From contig NZ_CAMIHB010000018.1 of assembly GCF_946221635.1 (NCBI RefSeq), forward strand, positions 1 through 64,000: DNA of 64,000 nt, in the 5' to 3' direction. Position numbers and translations under genes: made by a program. Positions 53,761 to 62,541 of the stretch are shown one piece after another. The number at the start of each line of letters is the position of its first letter. Within the stretch, counting starts at the first letter, position 1. The notes below the pieces were generated by a model. The model searched no databases, had not been told where the DNA came from, and saw only the letters and a program-made list of their open reading frames with translations. Source of the DNA: an uncultured Rhodoferax sp. (GTDB lineage Bacteria > Pseudomonadota > Gammaproteobacteria > Burkholderiales > Burkholderiaceae_C).

Positions 53761-55140
53761 ATGACTTTCTCCGCCATCTCCGCCCTCTCTCCCCTTGACG
53801 GCCGTTACGCCGGCAAGCTCGCCACCCTGCGCCCGCTGACCAGCGAACTGGGCTATATGCACCGGCGCGTGCAGGTGGAGGTGGCCTGGTTCATCGCCCT
53901 CAGCGATGCCGGCTTTGCCGAGTTCAAGCCGCTCACCCCCGGCGCCCGCACCTACCTGCTGGGTTTGGTGAAAAACTTTTCGGAAGCCGATGGTGAAGCC
54001 ATTAAGGCTATTGAAAAGACCACCAACCATGATGTAAAGGCGGTGGAATACTGGATCAAGTCCAAGTTCGAGGCCCGTCCCGAGCTGGAAAAGGCCGGTG
54101 AATTCGTCCACTTTGCCTGCACCAGCGAAGACATCAACAACACCAGCCACGCGCTGCAGCTGCGCTCCTCGCGCGACGTGGTGGTGCTGCCCGCACTGGA
54201 CAAGATCGTGCTCAAGCTGCGTGACATGGCCCACGCCTACGCCGAGGTGCCCATGCTCAGCCGCACCCACGGCCAGACCGCCAGCCCCACCACCGTGGGC
54301 AAGGAGATCGCCAACGTGGTGGTGCGCCTGCAAGCCGCCTGCGACCGTATTGCCGGCGTCAAGATCCTGGCCAAGATGAACGGCGCCGTGGGCAACTACA
54401 ACGCCCACCTGTCCGCCTGGCCCGACTTTGACTGGGAAGCCTTCAGCCGCAAGGTCGTGGAAACGCCCGAGCCACTGGGCCTGGGCCTGACCTTCCAGCC
54501 CTACAGCATCCAGATCGAGCCGCACGACTACATGGCCGAGCTGTTCGACGCCGTGGCGCGCACCAACACCATCCTGATCGACCTCTCCCGCGACATCTGG
54601 GGTTATGTGTCCCTCGGTTACTTCAAGCAAAAGCTCAAGGACGGCGAGGTGGGCTCATCCACCATGCCGCACAAGGTCAACCCCATCGACTTCGAGAACG
54701 CCGAGGGCAACCTGGGCCTGGCCAACGCCATGCTGCGCCATCTGAGCGAAAAGCTGCCCATCAGCCGCTGGCAGCGCGACCTGACCGATTCCACCGTGCT
54801 GCGCAACATGGGCGTGGCCCTGGGCTACGCCGTGCTGGCCTACAGCTCGCTGATGACCGGCCTGAACAAGCTGGAAATCAACGAGGCCGCCATTGCCGAG
54901 GACCTGGACGCATCCTGGGAAGTGCTGGCCGAGCCGATTCAGACCGTGATGCGCCGCTTTGGCTTGCCCCAGCCCTACGAGCAGCTCAAAAAGTTCACGC
55001 GGGGCGCCGCCATGACCAAGGAGCTGATGCGAGGCTTCATCGCCGGACTGGAGATTCCGCAGGAAGAGAAAGACCGCCTGCTGGCCATGACGCCCGGCAG
55101 CTACACCGGCAAGGCGTCTGAATTGGCGAAGCGGGTATGA
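53761..55140 (+). CDS. purB: Adenylosuccinate lyase
   Basis: Releases fumarate from SAICAR and adenylosuccinate in purine synthesis. The protein is 459 residues, like the E. coli enzyme. Catalytic histidines are in NHDVKAVEYWIK near 90 and LSRTHGQTASPT near 165; the fumarase-superfamily signature SSTMPHKVNPIDFENAEG is near 297. A family 2 repeat begins directly at its stop codon, and yaeQ follows. Confidence 0.98.
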   Translation: MTFSAISALSPLDGRYAGKLATLRPLTSELGYMHRRVQVEVAWFIALSDAGFAEFKPLTPGARTYLLGLVKNFSEADGEAIKAIEKTTNHDVKAVEYWIKSKFEARPELEKAGEFVHFACTSEDINNTSHALQLRSSRDVVVLPALDKIVLKLRDMAHAYAEVPMLSRTHGQTASPTTVGKEIANVVVRLQAACDRIAGVKILAKMNGAVGNYNAHLSAWPDFDWEAFSRKVVETPEPLGLGLTFQPYSIQIEPHDYMAELFDAVARTNTILIDLSRDIWGYVSLGYFKQKLKDGEVGSSTMPHKVNPIDFENAEGNLGLANAMLRHLSEKLPISRWQRDLTDSTVLRNMGVALGYAVLAYSSLMTGLNKLEINEAAIAEDLDASWEVLAEPIQTVMRRFGLPQPYEQLKKFTRGAAMTKELMRGFIAGLEIPQEEKDRLLAMTPGSYTGKASELAKRV

Positions 55141-55214
55141 CCCCCACGCTCGTCACTGCGTGTACTCCCTGCCCCCCCAGGGGGCTGCCCCGCCTTGGGA
55201 CGGCCCGGCGGCGG
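55141..55214 (+). repeat. G/C-run hairpin repeat, family 2 copy B (purB-yaeQ gap)
   Basis: CCCCCACGCTCGTCACTGCG, then CCCCCCC-A-GGGGG, then GGGACGGCCCGGCGGCGG. It starts at the base after the purB stop codon and ends 8 bp before the yaeQ ATG. It is in frame with yaeQ without a stop, so it can be mistaken for a 21-codon N-terminal extension. Confidence 0.65.
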
Positions 55215-55222
55215 AGCGTCTG

Positions 55223-55783
55223 ATGGCACTGAAGTCCACCATCTACAAGGCCAATCTCTCGATCGCCGACATTGACCACGCCTACTACGCCGACCACGCG
55301 CTGACGCTGGCCCGCCACCCCAGCGAGACCGACGAACGCATGATGGTGCGCCTGGTGGCGCTGGCCTTCAACGCCTACCAGCTGCAAAGCGTCTGCAATG
55401 GCGACGGCACGCTGGCTTTTGGCGCCGGCCTGTCCGACCCGGAAGACCCGGACGTATCCCTGACCGACTTCACCGGCCAGAAGCGGTTGTGGATCGAGGT
55501 CGGCCAGCCGGAAGAAAAACCCATCAGCAAGGCCTGCAACAAGGCAGATGCCGTGGTGCTCTACCCCTTCTCGCACGCCGCAGACGTGTGGTGGAAGGGC
55601 ATGGAGACCAAGCTCAGCCGGCTGGACAAGTTGCAGGTCTGGCGCATTCCCGCGCCCACCGCGCAGGCCCTGGCGGCCTTGGCCCAGCGCAGCATGCAAC
55701 TGCAGGCCACCATCCAGGAAGGCGTGCTCATGCTCAGCGACGGGAACGGCACGGTGGACGTGGAACCCCTGCGCTGGAAGTAG
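55223..55783 (+). CDS. yaeQ: YaeQ family protein
   Basis: A 186-residue member of YaeQ, a PD-(D/E)XK nuclease-like fold. Conserved features are MALKSTIYKANLSIADIDHAY at the start, LARHPSETDERMMVRLVA near 35, and KRLWIEVGQPEEKPISKACNKA near 88 with the acidic/lysine residues of the fold. A suppressor of rfaH defects was the original observation in E. coli; the biochemical role is unclear. The ATG at 55223 is set by homology. Confidence 0.93.
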   Translation: MALKSTIYKANLSIADIDHAYYADHALTLARHPSETDERMMVRLVALAFNAYQLQSVCNGDGTLAFGAGLSDPEDPDVSLTDFTGQKRLWIEVGQPEEKPISKACNKADAVVLYPFSHAADVWWKGMETKLSRLDKLQVWRIPAPTAQALAALAQRSMQLQATIQEGVLMLSDGNGTVDVEPLRWK

Positions 55784-55800
55784 GCCCGGCGCCACCTCGG

Positions 55801-55866
55801 CATTTTGAAGGAATCGGGGGCCAGCCCGCGTCGATAGTGCGCTGACAGCTACTCTTTTGGTAGCAA
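55801..55866 (+). repeat. Dispersed GCTAT-hairpin repeat, copy 9 (overlaps a stop codon)
   Basis: CATTTTGAAGGAATCGGGGG, CCCGCG, 16 nt ending GTGCGCTGAC, AGCTAC, 7 nt, GTAGCAA. The hairpin covers the last six codons and the stop (TAG) of the convergent DUF3717/DUF1289 gene. Confidence 0.8.
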
Positions 55867-56292
55867 ACCTGACGCCGGCGTGGCCCGCCCTTCGGCCGCG
55901 CGCTCGGCGTAGCGGTTGAACCGCCAGGCGCTGGCCTCCAGCGTGATACGCCGCCAGGTGGCGCGCTTGTCGGCCGGCCCCATCTCGGGCCACAGCTGTA
56001 CTTCCTCAAACGTCCGACCGCAGCCCTTGCACAGTTCATCGCCCTGGCTCGTGGAGCAGATGGCGATGCAGGGCGTATCGGGCGTTGTTTCGTACCAAGC
56101 CAGCCAGGCATCGCGGGCCTTGGGCGGCATGGAGGCCTCGTCCGCCTCGGTCTCGTGGTAGTACACCAGCAAGGCATACACCTCCGCCAGCGCCCGGGTG
56201 GGCGCGGGCAGCGCCACGCCGTCGGGCGAGGGTTCGCGGGCACGCCAGTAGTTGATGGCGGACTCGATGTCGGTGATGTGGATGCCGGCCAA
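55849..56292 (-). CDS. DUF3717 and DUF1289 two-domain protein
   Basis: A 147-residue cytoplasmic protein. Residues 1-65 match DUF3717 (GIHITDIESAINYWRAREP, LAEVYALLVYYHE). Residues about 73-115 match DUF1289, a small Fe-S-like or zinc motif (PCIAICSTSQGDELCKGCGR, then TWRRI) with four cysteines. Both domains are of unknown function. Its C-terminal residues GLLPKE and the stop codon are encoded by repeat copy 9, so the original C-terminus may have been replaced. Confidence 0.8.
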   Translation of the reverse strand: MAGIHITDIESAINYWRAREPSPDGVALPAPTRALAEVYALLVYYHETEADEASMPPKARDAWLAWYETTPDTPCIAICSTSQGDELCKGCGRTFEEVQLWPEMGPADKRATWRRITLEASAWRFNRYAERAAEGRATPASGLLPKE

Positions 56293-56349
56293 GATGCGGT
56301 GCGCTGGAATTGGGGGAGGCGCATCATATACCGCTGCGCTCCACCCCGC

Positions 56350-57309
56350 TCAGCGCCGGGGATCCGGGCTGGCGGTGCGCACGCTGAGCAACATGGTCGC
56401 CGCCAGAATACCCACCACCACGCCCAGGGACACACCCACCGGAATCTTGTAGATGTCGATCAGACACATCTTGGTGCCGATGAACACCAGGATCACCGCC
56501 AGGCCGTAGTTGAGCAGGTGAAACTTGTTGGCCACGGCAGCCAGCAGGAAGTACATGGCACGCAGTCCCAGGATAGCGAACACATTGCTGGTCAGCACGA
56601 TGAAGGGGTCGGTGGTGATGGCGAAGATGGCGGGGATGGAATCCACCGCGAAGATCACGTCGGTCAGCGCGACCAGGCAGATCACCATGAAGAGCGGCGT
56701 GGCGATGCGCTTGCCGTCTTCCACGGTCCAGAACTTCTCACCGTCGTACTGCCGGCTCACGGGCAGCACGCGGCGCAGCAGCTTCAGCGCGGGGTTGTCG
56801 TCCAGGCTGGGTTCCTGTCCAGCAGCCCACCACATCTTCACGCCGGTGAGGATCAAGAAGGCGCCAAAGATGTAGAGGATCCAGTGGAATTCGGCCAGCA
56901 GCCAGCTACCGATCAGGATCATCACCGTGCGCAGCACGATGGCACCGATGATGCCGATCATCAGCACCCGCTTCTGGTACGCCGTGGGGACGGCAAAGTA
57001 GGTGAAGACCAGCAGGAAGACAAAGATGTTGTCCACGGCCAGCGATTTCTCGATGAGGTAGCCGGTCAGGAACTCCAGCGATTTGGTGTTGGCCAGCGCC
57101 ACCGAGCCGGTGCTGTCCTTGACGGCCCACCAGAACAAGGCGTTGAAGAGAAAGCTCAGCGCGATCCAGACCAGCGACCAGTTCAGCGCCTCCTTGACGC
57201 CAATCGCATGGGCGCCCTGCTTCTTGAGCACGACAAAATCCACAAAGAGGGAGACGAGAACGATGCCGACGAACGCGGCCCATAGCCACAGCGGTGCAAT
57301 GGTTTGCAT
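56350..57309 (-). CDS. alx: TerC/Alx family membrane protein (manganese exporter-like)
   Basis: A 319-residue inner membrane protein with about nine helices. TerC hallmarks are YLIEKSLAVDNIFVFLLVF near 85 and VALTDVIFAVDSIPAIFAI near 200, each with acidic residues that likely bind metal. Alx-type proteins export manganese and are induced by manganese through a leader riboswitch. This gene has exactly such a leader (57340-57475) and a hairpin that buries the AAGG ribosome site 8 nt before the ATG. It stands alone between the DUF3717 gene and the divergent small membrane protein. Confidence 0.93.
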   Translation of the reverse strand: MQTIAPLWLWAAFVGIVLVSLFVDFVVLKKQGAHAIGVKEALNWSLVWIALSFLFNALFWWAVKDSTGSVALANTKSLEFLTGYLIEKSLAVDNIFVFLLVFTYFAVPTAYQKRVLMIGIIGAIVLRTVMILIGSWLLAEFHWILYIFGAFLILTGVKMWWAAGQEPSLDDNPALKLLRRVLPVSRQYDGEKFWTVEDGKRIATPLFMVICLVALTDVIFAVDSIPAIFAITTDPFIVLTSNVFAILGLRAMYFLLAAVANKFHLLNYGLAVILVFIGTKMCLIDIYKIPVGVSLGVVVGILAATMLLSVRTASPDPRR

Positions 57310-57311
57310 GA

Positions 57312-57354
57312 CAAGACCTTTTCAAAACGGGTGTACACGTTTCAAAAGGTCTTG
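57312..57354 (-). promoter_or_regulatory. Expression-platform hairpin sequestering the terC ribosome site
   Basis: CAAGACCTTTT (57344-57354 on the minus strand) pairs perfectly over 11 bp with AAAAGGTCTTG (57312-57322), extended by AAACG/CGTTT. The 3' arm holds the Shine-Dalgarno and ends 2 nt before the ATG; the 5' arm contains the GCAAGACC end of the riboswitch aptamer. Confidence 0.8.
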
Positions 57355-57475
57355 CGGGAAAGAGCCGTGGGCTCCTCTACGTGCTCCGGCTGCCACTTGC
57401 GCGGCAACGTACTGACGAAACACATGCGCTTGGCGGCCGATCCGGCTCCAAGGTCGCTACTCCCCTTTTGAGGAG
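57340..57475 (-). ncRNA. yybP-ykoY manganese riboswitch in the terC leader
   Basis: The minus strand carries the two most conserved aptamer blocks: AAAAGGGGAGTAGC at 57456-57469 and GCAAGACC at 57347-57354. GC-rich stems lie between them. This is the yybP-ykoY (Mn2+) aptamer. Family knowledge: it controls alx/terC, mntP and P-type ATPase genes. Here ligand binding should hold GCAAGACC in the aptamer and free the ribosome site. Confidence 0.88.
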
Positions 57476-57574
57476 GCCGCAGTGTCGCAGGCCGCCCGCG
57501 TTCGGGCAAGCGGCGCCCAGGTTCAACCCTTGTTTTTGAGGGGCTTGCAACAAGCCGGTGCTATGCTGTGCCGC

Positions 57575-57925
57575 ATGAAACTACTCGTCAAATGGCTTTT
57601 GAGTGCAGCCGCCTTGCTGGCGGTAGCCCACCTGTACAGCGGCGTGGAAGTGAAGAGCTTCATGGCCGCACTGATCGCCGCCTTTGTGATCGGCCTGCTC
57701 AACACCATCGTGCGTCCGCTGCTCGTGGTGCTGACCTTGCCCATCACGGTGCTGACACTGGGCCTGTTTCTTTTTGTCATCAATGCCCTGATGTTCTGGG
57801 CCGCCGCCGGCGTGCTGGATGGCTTCCATGTGCAGGGTTTTGCAGCGGCGCTGATTGGCTCGCTGATCTACACCGCGCTGGGTCTGGTGATTGAATCAGC
57901 GCTCGAGCGCCTGTTCCCGAAGTAA
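57575..57925 (+). CDS. Phage holin family 4 / YvlD-like membrane protein
   Basis: A 116-residue protein with four hydrophobic helices: WLLSAAALLAVAHLYSGVEV, ALIAAFVIGLLNTIVRPLLV, LTLGLFLFVINALMFWAAAG and AAALIGSLIYTALGLVIES. This is the phage_holin_4_2/YvlD pattern, with the conserved NTIVRPLL. Despite the name, chromosomal members are not lysis proteins. The ATG at 57575 gives the family start; the upstream in-frame stretch is not conserved. Its 3' end overlaps the convergent M48 gene by 30 bp. Confidence 0.85.
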   Translation: MKLLVKWLLSAAALLAVAHLYSGVEVKSFMAALIAAFVIGLLNTIVRPLLVVLTLPITVLTLGLFLFVINALMFWAAAGVLDGFHVQGFAAALIGSLIYTALGLVIESALERLFPK

Positions 57926-59416
57926 CTGCTCCACCTGGCGCGTGCGGGTGTCCACGATGGACGCCTCGAAGTGGTCGCCCGCCTGCGGATTGTTGCGCGC
58001 CATGTCTTGCGCGGCCTTGAGCCGGGTCAAGGCTGCAGCGTAGTCCAGTTGCGCCACATTCGCCTCGGCTTCCGCGCGGATGGACGCCACGGTGCGCCCC
58101 TGCGCCGCCGCTGCCCGCGCGAGCAGTTGCCAAGCCTGTGCATCGCTGGCGTTATCTGCCACCCAGACCTGCAGACTGGAGGCCGCAGCGTCCGCGCGGT
58201 TCAGGGCCAGCTGTGCCTGCGCTGCGAGAAATAGCTCGGGCCGACTGGGGCTCGCACCCAGTGGCCCCAGCTCCGCCAGTGCCTGGGTAGGGTTGCCACG
58301 CACCAACGCACTCTCCGCAAGCAGCATGCGCACCTGCCGCAGCGCAGCCGCGTCACCCCGCACGGCCTCCCGCAAGCGCGCCGCCAAAGCATCCAGCTGG
58401 TCAAATGCACGCAATCGCGTGGCGGCCAGGGCTGCGGCGTAGAGCACACCGGCCTGCAATGCCACAGGTTGGCGGGCCAGCCGACTGGGTTCGGCTTCCT
58501 GCAGCCAATGGCGCAGGGTGTCCGCTGCCGGGTTGGCCAGCACCCGCGCGCGCGCGGCAATCAGAGAGTGCTCTGCTGAGGCGAGCGGTGGTGCGACTTG
58601 ACCGGCAGGAATGCGCGCCTGCATGTCGGCCATGCGCTCGGTACTCAGCGGATGGCTGCGCAGATAGGGGAAACCGCCGGAATCGTTGAGCCGCGTGGAC
58701 TGTTGCAGCTTGTCGAACATGGTGACAAACCCCTGGGGCGCAAACCCCGCTTGCCCGGCAATACCAAAGCCCACGCGATCGGCCTCTCGCTCCATGTCGC
58801 GCGAGAAATTAAGCTGGGTTTGCGCTGCAACCGCCTGCCCCCCCACAATGACAGCGTTGGCACCCTGTGGATTTTTGCTCGCTGCCAAAGCCCCGAGAAT
58901 CATCGCCCCGACCAGCCAAGGCGTCTGCTCACTTTGGCGCGTAATCAGACGCGCAATATGGCGCTGGGTCACATGGCTCAACTCATGGGCCAGGACGGCA
59001 GCCAGCTCATCCCGGCTCGCCACAATGCCCACCAGCCCGAGATGCACCCCAAAGTAGGCTCCGGGCAAGGCAAACGCATTGACCGACCGGTCCCGCCCCA
59101 ACAACAAGCGCCACGCATACTGCGTATCCAGCTCGGGTGGCAGCTCCCCGCGCGCTCGTGCGGCTGCCATAAGAGGCAGCCAAATGCCCTGTACGTAGTC
59201 GCCAATGACGGCGTCGTCGAGGTAGTCGGGGTCGCGATAGAGCTCGCGGGCAATGCGGTCACCCAGGCGGCGCTCGGCGGCAGGGGTGATGGTGACGCCG
59301 TCACCTAGATTGGGGAGGGTTGTATGGGGAGGCTGTATCGGCGTCAAAGTCTCTGCCATCGCACTTTGCAATATCGTCAAGATCAATACAGTTTTTGCAA
59401 AATACGAAAGAACCAT
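57896..59416 (-). CDS. BepA/YfgC-like M48 family metalloprotease with TPR region, periplasmic
   Basis: A 506-residue exported protease and chaperone for outer-membrane protein assembly. A signal peptide covers about residues 1-21 (ending QSAMA). The M48 domain follows with the zinc motif HELSH at 144-148, the LGLVGIVASRDELAAVLA helix before it, and the third ligand region SRDMEREADRVG near 205. A helical TPR-like C-terminal half begins near 300. It resembles E. coli BepA. The downstream end overlaps the convergent small membrane protein gene. Upstream lies the AT-rich gap. Confidence 0.92.
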   Translation of the reverse strand: MVLSYFAKTVLILTILQSAMAETLTPIQPPHTTLPNLGDGVTITPAAERRLGDRIARELYRDPDYLDDAVIGDYVQGIWLPLMAAARARGELPPELDTQYAWRLLLGRDRSVNAFALPGAYFGVHLGLVGIVASRDELAAVLAHELSHVTQRHIARLITRQSEQTPWLVGAMILGALAASKNPQGANAVIVGGQAVAAQTQLNFSRDMEREADRVGFGIAGQAGFAPQGFVTMFDKLQQSTRLNDSGGFPYLRSHPLSTERMADMQARIPAGQVAPPLASAEHSLIAARARVLANPAADTLRHWLQEAEPSRLARQPVALQAGVLYAAALAATRLRAFDQLDALAARLREAVRGDAAALRQVRMLLAESALVRGNPTQALAELGPLGASPSRPELFLAAQAQLALNRADAAASSLQVWVADNASDAQAWQLLARAAAAQGRTVASIRAEAEANVAQLDYAAALTRLKAAQDMARNNPQAGDHFEASIVDTRTRQVEQLLREQALER

Positions 59417-60249
59417 TATGCGTCACATATTATTAAAATAAACCAATCGACAAACATCCAAGCAAATCGGCACCTTCATCAATTAACAAAACCCAATTGC
59501 ACCTCTCTTGGATAATGGCAAACATCTAATCAAATCGAGCTTCAGAGATTTTTATAAAAAGCACTTATCACGGCCGTTTATTTTAAACCCAACTTTATCT
59601 TACTGCAAGTTTAGCCACATTAAGCCACTGATGATGCGAAACGTTACAGAGCCACCACAACTCCGGTCTTGCAGATAAAGAATGCCCCGCGGGGCAATCT
59701 CATTCATTTTTATACCATCCTTATCTTCTCTGAAGGAAAGAAAACCCTAAATAGCCGGAAAAGTCACCATCAACTCGATACCTTTGGGACGAGCAGGTCG
59801 AGTGAAATCCTCAGGCACGTTTACAGATGCAAACAACTCAAAATCCATCAATTTCGAATAAAAAATATACCGAACGAGCATTCAATTAAACCCAAACTCA
59901 ATAAACGCGGACAAAACCAAAGAAAACACACAAATGCAATTTCGCGACGCAGACCATCCAATTTTTTAAATCATCAAGATAAAAGCCACCAGCACTTCAG
60001 ATACAAATCGACCAACAACAGCCCTAAAAGAGACAATCACCCGAAAACCTGTTTATGGATATGAATATCAAGCCAAAAGCATCAATTCCACAAACACAGC
60101 AAAAACTCGTTCAATAATTGCAGATGTAAAATAGTCATCCTTGCTCGAACCAAGCCACCCCTAGCATCGGCAAGCATTAATAAAATGCACAAAGTCTAGA
60201 AATTAAACTCTCGCAATTTAATCACAACAACGCAACCACAAACAGAGTG
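59417..60249. other. AT-rich stretch without convincing genes
   Basis: About 830 bp, much richer in A and T than everything to its left, lying between the M48 protease gene and the PglL-type gene. The longest open frame (59669-60064, plus) encodes a lysine/asparagine/histidine/serine-rich sequence that looks like translated non-coding DNA. A 14-bp perfect palindrome, TGCCCCGCGGGGCA, lies at 59683-59696. No tRNA, IS terminal repeat or promoter could be identified. It may be decayed DNA at the edge of an exchanged pilin locus. Confidence 0.7.
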
Positions 60250-61971
60250 TTAATTTTCTAATATATCTTGATAATACCTTTTCATAAACATCTCCAAAAT
60301 TTTCTTATTCATCGAATCAGGAAGATCTCTCCAGGACAATAAAATGTCACGCAGCATTCGAGATCCATATATGACGCGAAGACTCTCCAAGGCATTTTGA
60401 GCCTCATCGTCAGATCCTTTAATTACCGCCACCTGGGCATATCTGCTTATCAAGCCAGGCCATGGGTACCTTCTCATGGCATGAATCAGAAGACTAATCT
60501 GCTTATCATCAAGCGGGTTAATAGAAGGATGCATTTGTATTGCAAGTGATGCCTCCTCCAGTTGATTCAATAACAGCGACGAAACATTTACTTCACCTCC
60601 ACCATCACCAATTCTTAACGCATTGAACCGTGCACTTCGGTACATCTCTTCTTGTTGCACCACATCTGCCATCACGACCAAACCGAAGAACATTGTCAAA
60701 ATCACCCCACCCTTGAGAAATAGACCTTTCACAGGAATTGATCGACATTCATTTGCATACCCCAATGCAAATCCAAATGGCACAATAAAGTATATGTATG
60801 CATGGGGGTACTCAAAAAAACTGTGCACCCCGATAATTGTCGCCACAGCCAGAGCAAGCCACACTTCGGGGTTCCCTTTATACCTCCATACCGAAAGATA
60901 CCAATTACCAATCAACCAAACACTAGCAATCGTTAATGGCAATCCCCACCATATCGAAAAATCCAATATTATGTTGTGCGCAAAAGAAAATGGCAGCAAT
61001 GTTGGGCCACATTGAGATGCATTTTCGCGCAGCACATTGAATACCCCACCGAAACCAGCACCAAATATAGGCCCATTTACAACTGCTCGAACCAAACACA
61101 TCCAAACATTCTGACGCCCCCCGGCATTCATTCGCCACCCTAAGACCGCACCATCGCCAACCAATCCAAGACCCGCACTCACATTCGGATTCCAATAAAT
61201 ATCCAAGAGTGTCGGCACCAGCAAACTAGAAGTAAGCACAAAGATGCCACCATAGAAGATCGTTAATTTATTTTCAAGCTTCTTGAAATTAGTACCAATT
61301 ACATAAACAAGTAGAAACAGAACTACATTGACCAATGCAGTTCTCGACCCGGTAATTCCGACACCAACCCCCGCTAACGCAGAACAAAGAAAATATGTTA
61401 ATTTTGAGTACTTTTCTGTTCTAAACAAATAGGCACTCAAAATCCAAAACCCAACAGCAAATGTGGCCAAATGATTTGCTTGCCCTAAATTGCCGCCAAC
61501 TCTTGATGGGACTGACTGAGGAATAATCCATCCTTCGACGTAACCTAACCCAAGGGATTGATTTAGCGCTACACCAATAGCTGCGACCCCTGTTATTTGA
61601 ATCAGGAAACAAACTGTTAACCAACGGGCAAAGCTTTCAAAATTCCCCTTCGTCATCTGCCCTAGGTTTTCACCAAAGGATATAGCCCCTGCCAAAGTAA
61701 GCAAATACAGCAGAAGTATCCAAGCATCACCTGTATATATTTTCTTTTCTACTTCCGCATGGAATACAGTTACCACCATTACACACAGCATCCAAGCATG
61801 AAAAAGGTGGAGCTTGAATACAGTCTTTTTGTTTTGCAATGCAAGTAAACAAATGCACAAACCTATAAAACTGAGCGCTTCAGATTGCCAGCTCACCCAC
61901 GGTGGAACCCCAAGCGGCCATATATAAGATGCGCAGCAAAGAACTACACCTAGCACAAACATGCTATGCAT
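60250..61971 (-). CDS. PglL-family O-oligosaccharyltransferase (Wzy_C), pilin glycosylation
   Basis: A 573-residue polytopic membrane protein with ten or more helices. It transfers a lipid-linked glycan to protein, most likely the pilin encoded just upstream. The PglL signature GGNLGQANHLAT is at residues 159-170, the Wzy_C segment MNAGGRQNVW follows near 281, and a conserved AHN with H332 lies in a periplasmic loop. A TPR-like tail ends the protein. The gene is AT-rich, unlike its neighbours. Start codons at 61971 and 61962 directly abut the pilin terminator; neither has a Shine-Dalgarno, so expression probably relies on readthrough. Confidence 0.87.
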   Translation of the reverse strand: MHSMFVLGVVLCCASYIWPLGVPPWVSWQSEALSFIGLCICLLALQNKKTVFKLHLFHAWMLCVMVVTVFHAEVEKKIYTGDAWILLLYLLTLAGAISFGENLGQMTKGNFESFARWLTVCFLIQITGVAAIGVALNQSLGLGYVEGWIIPQSVPSRVGGNLGQANHLATFAVGFWILSAYLFRTEKYSKLTYFLCSALAGVGVGITGSRTALVNVVLFLLVYVIGTNFKKLENKLTIFYGGIFVLTSSLLVPTLLDIYWNPNVSAGLGLVGDGAVLGWRMNAGGRQNVWMCLVRAVVNGPIFGAGFGGVFNVLRENASQCGPTLLPFSFAHNIILDFSIWWGLPLTIASVWLIGNWYLSVWRYKGNPEVWLALAVATIIGVHSFFEYPHAYIYFIVPFGFALGYANECRSIPVKGLFLKGGVILTMFFGLVVMADVVQQEEMYRSARFNALRIGDGGGEVNVSSLLLNQLEEASLAIQMHPSINPLDDKQISLLIHAMRRYPWPGLISRYAQVAVIKGSDDEAQNALESLRVIYGSRMLRDILLSWRDLPDSMNKKILEMFMKRYYQDILEN

Positions 61972-62000
61972 AAAAAAACGCCCCAAGGGGCGTTTTTTTT
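61972..62000 (-). terminator. Pilin terminator abutting the PglL start codon
   Basis: AAAAAAAACGCCCC-TT-GGGGCGTTTTTTT on the minus strand is a textbook intrinsic terminator 18 bp after the pilin stop. Its T tract ends at the base before the ATG at 61971. Confidence 0.93.
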
Positions 62001-62018
62001 CAACACTCGATGGCTTAT

Positions 62019-62510
62019 TCACTGGAACGCCGTAGCACCAGCTGTCGCATTCACTGTAGTATCTCGGCATGAACCCGGAAGATATTTTGCATTTACAGAT
62101 CCAGGGCCGCACAACCAACCAGTAATAACTACACCAGCTGCAGTCACGCCGTTGGTGGCACCTACTAAAGGCACAAGAAAGATTGTTCCATTTGCTGCCG
62201 CCTGACCCATATTTTGAGATGTGATACGAATTACACCTGTGGAGTTAGTCATGACTGACGCAACATGGTTTGTTGTAGCACCAGAAGACTCACAGCCCCA
62301 ACCACCAGCCACAGGGATACTTGTTCCAGATTGAGCAACTTCAGTAATAGAAGTCCTGCATGTAGACCCCGCCAAAATTACTTCAGACATGCGTGCACGG
62401 ACCGTGTAGTCTTGGTAAGCGGGCAGGGCTACCGCCGCCAAAATGCCAATGATCGCAACAACAATCATCAACTCGATTAAGGTAAAACCTTTTTGCATAG
62501 AACGTTTCAT
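62019..62510 (-). CDS. pilA: Type IV pilin, major-pilin-like
   Basis: A 163-residue prepilin. The short leader MKRSMQKG is cut before Phe9 (N-methylated), followed by [20 protein letters not shown] with the essential Glu5 of the mature protein (E13). This is a class IVa pilin. Cysteines at 51, 73, 134 and 148 could form two disulfides; the last pair encloses the D-region. The body is rich in Ser, Thr, Gly and Ala, with GATAFQ at the end, and offers O-glycosylation sites for the adjacent PglL. A GGAGG site lies 4 nt upstream of ATG 62510, and a sigma-54 promoter is 32-47 bp upstream. Confidence 0.93.
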   Translation of the reverse strand: MKRSMQKGFTLIELMIVVAIIGILAAVALPAYQDYTVRARMSEVILAGSTCRTSITEVAQSGTSIPVAGGWGCESSGATTNHVASVMTNSTGVIRITSQNMGQAAANGTIFLVPLVGATNGVTAAGVVITGWLCGPGSVNAKYLPGSCRDTTVNATAGATAFQ

Positions 62511-62541
62511 AAAGCCTCCGAAAGTTAAGGTGCTTCTATCT

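Noticed and set aside
57575..57925. Prophage lysis gene (holin)
   Set aside because: The family label is misleading: there is no endolysin, phage structural gene or integrase nearby, and the four-helix YvlD pattern is chromosomal.
59683..59696. Perfect 14-bp palindrome TGCCCCGCGGGGCA as a terminator
   Set aside because: It has no loop and no T tract on either strand, so it is noted only as part of the AT-rich gap.
59669..60064. A 131-codon plus-strand open frame in the AT-rich gap
   Set aside because: Its translation is dominated by Lys, Asn, His and Ser without domains, hydrophobic periodicity or ribosome site, as expected from AT-rich non-coding DNA.
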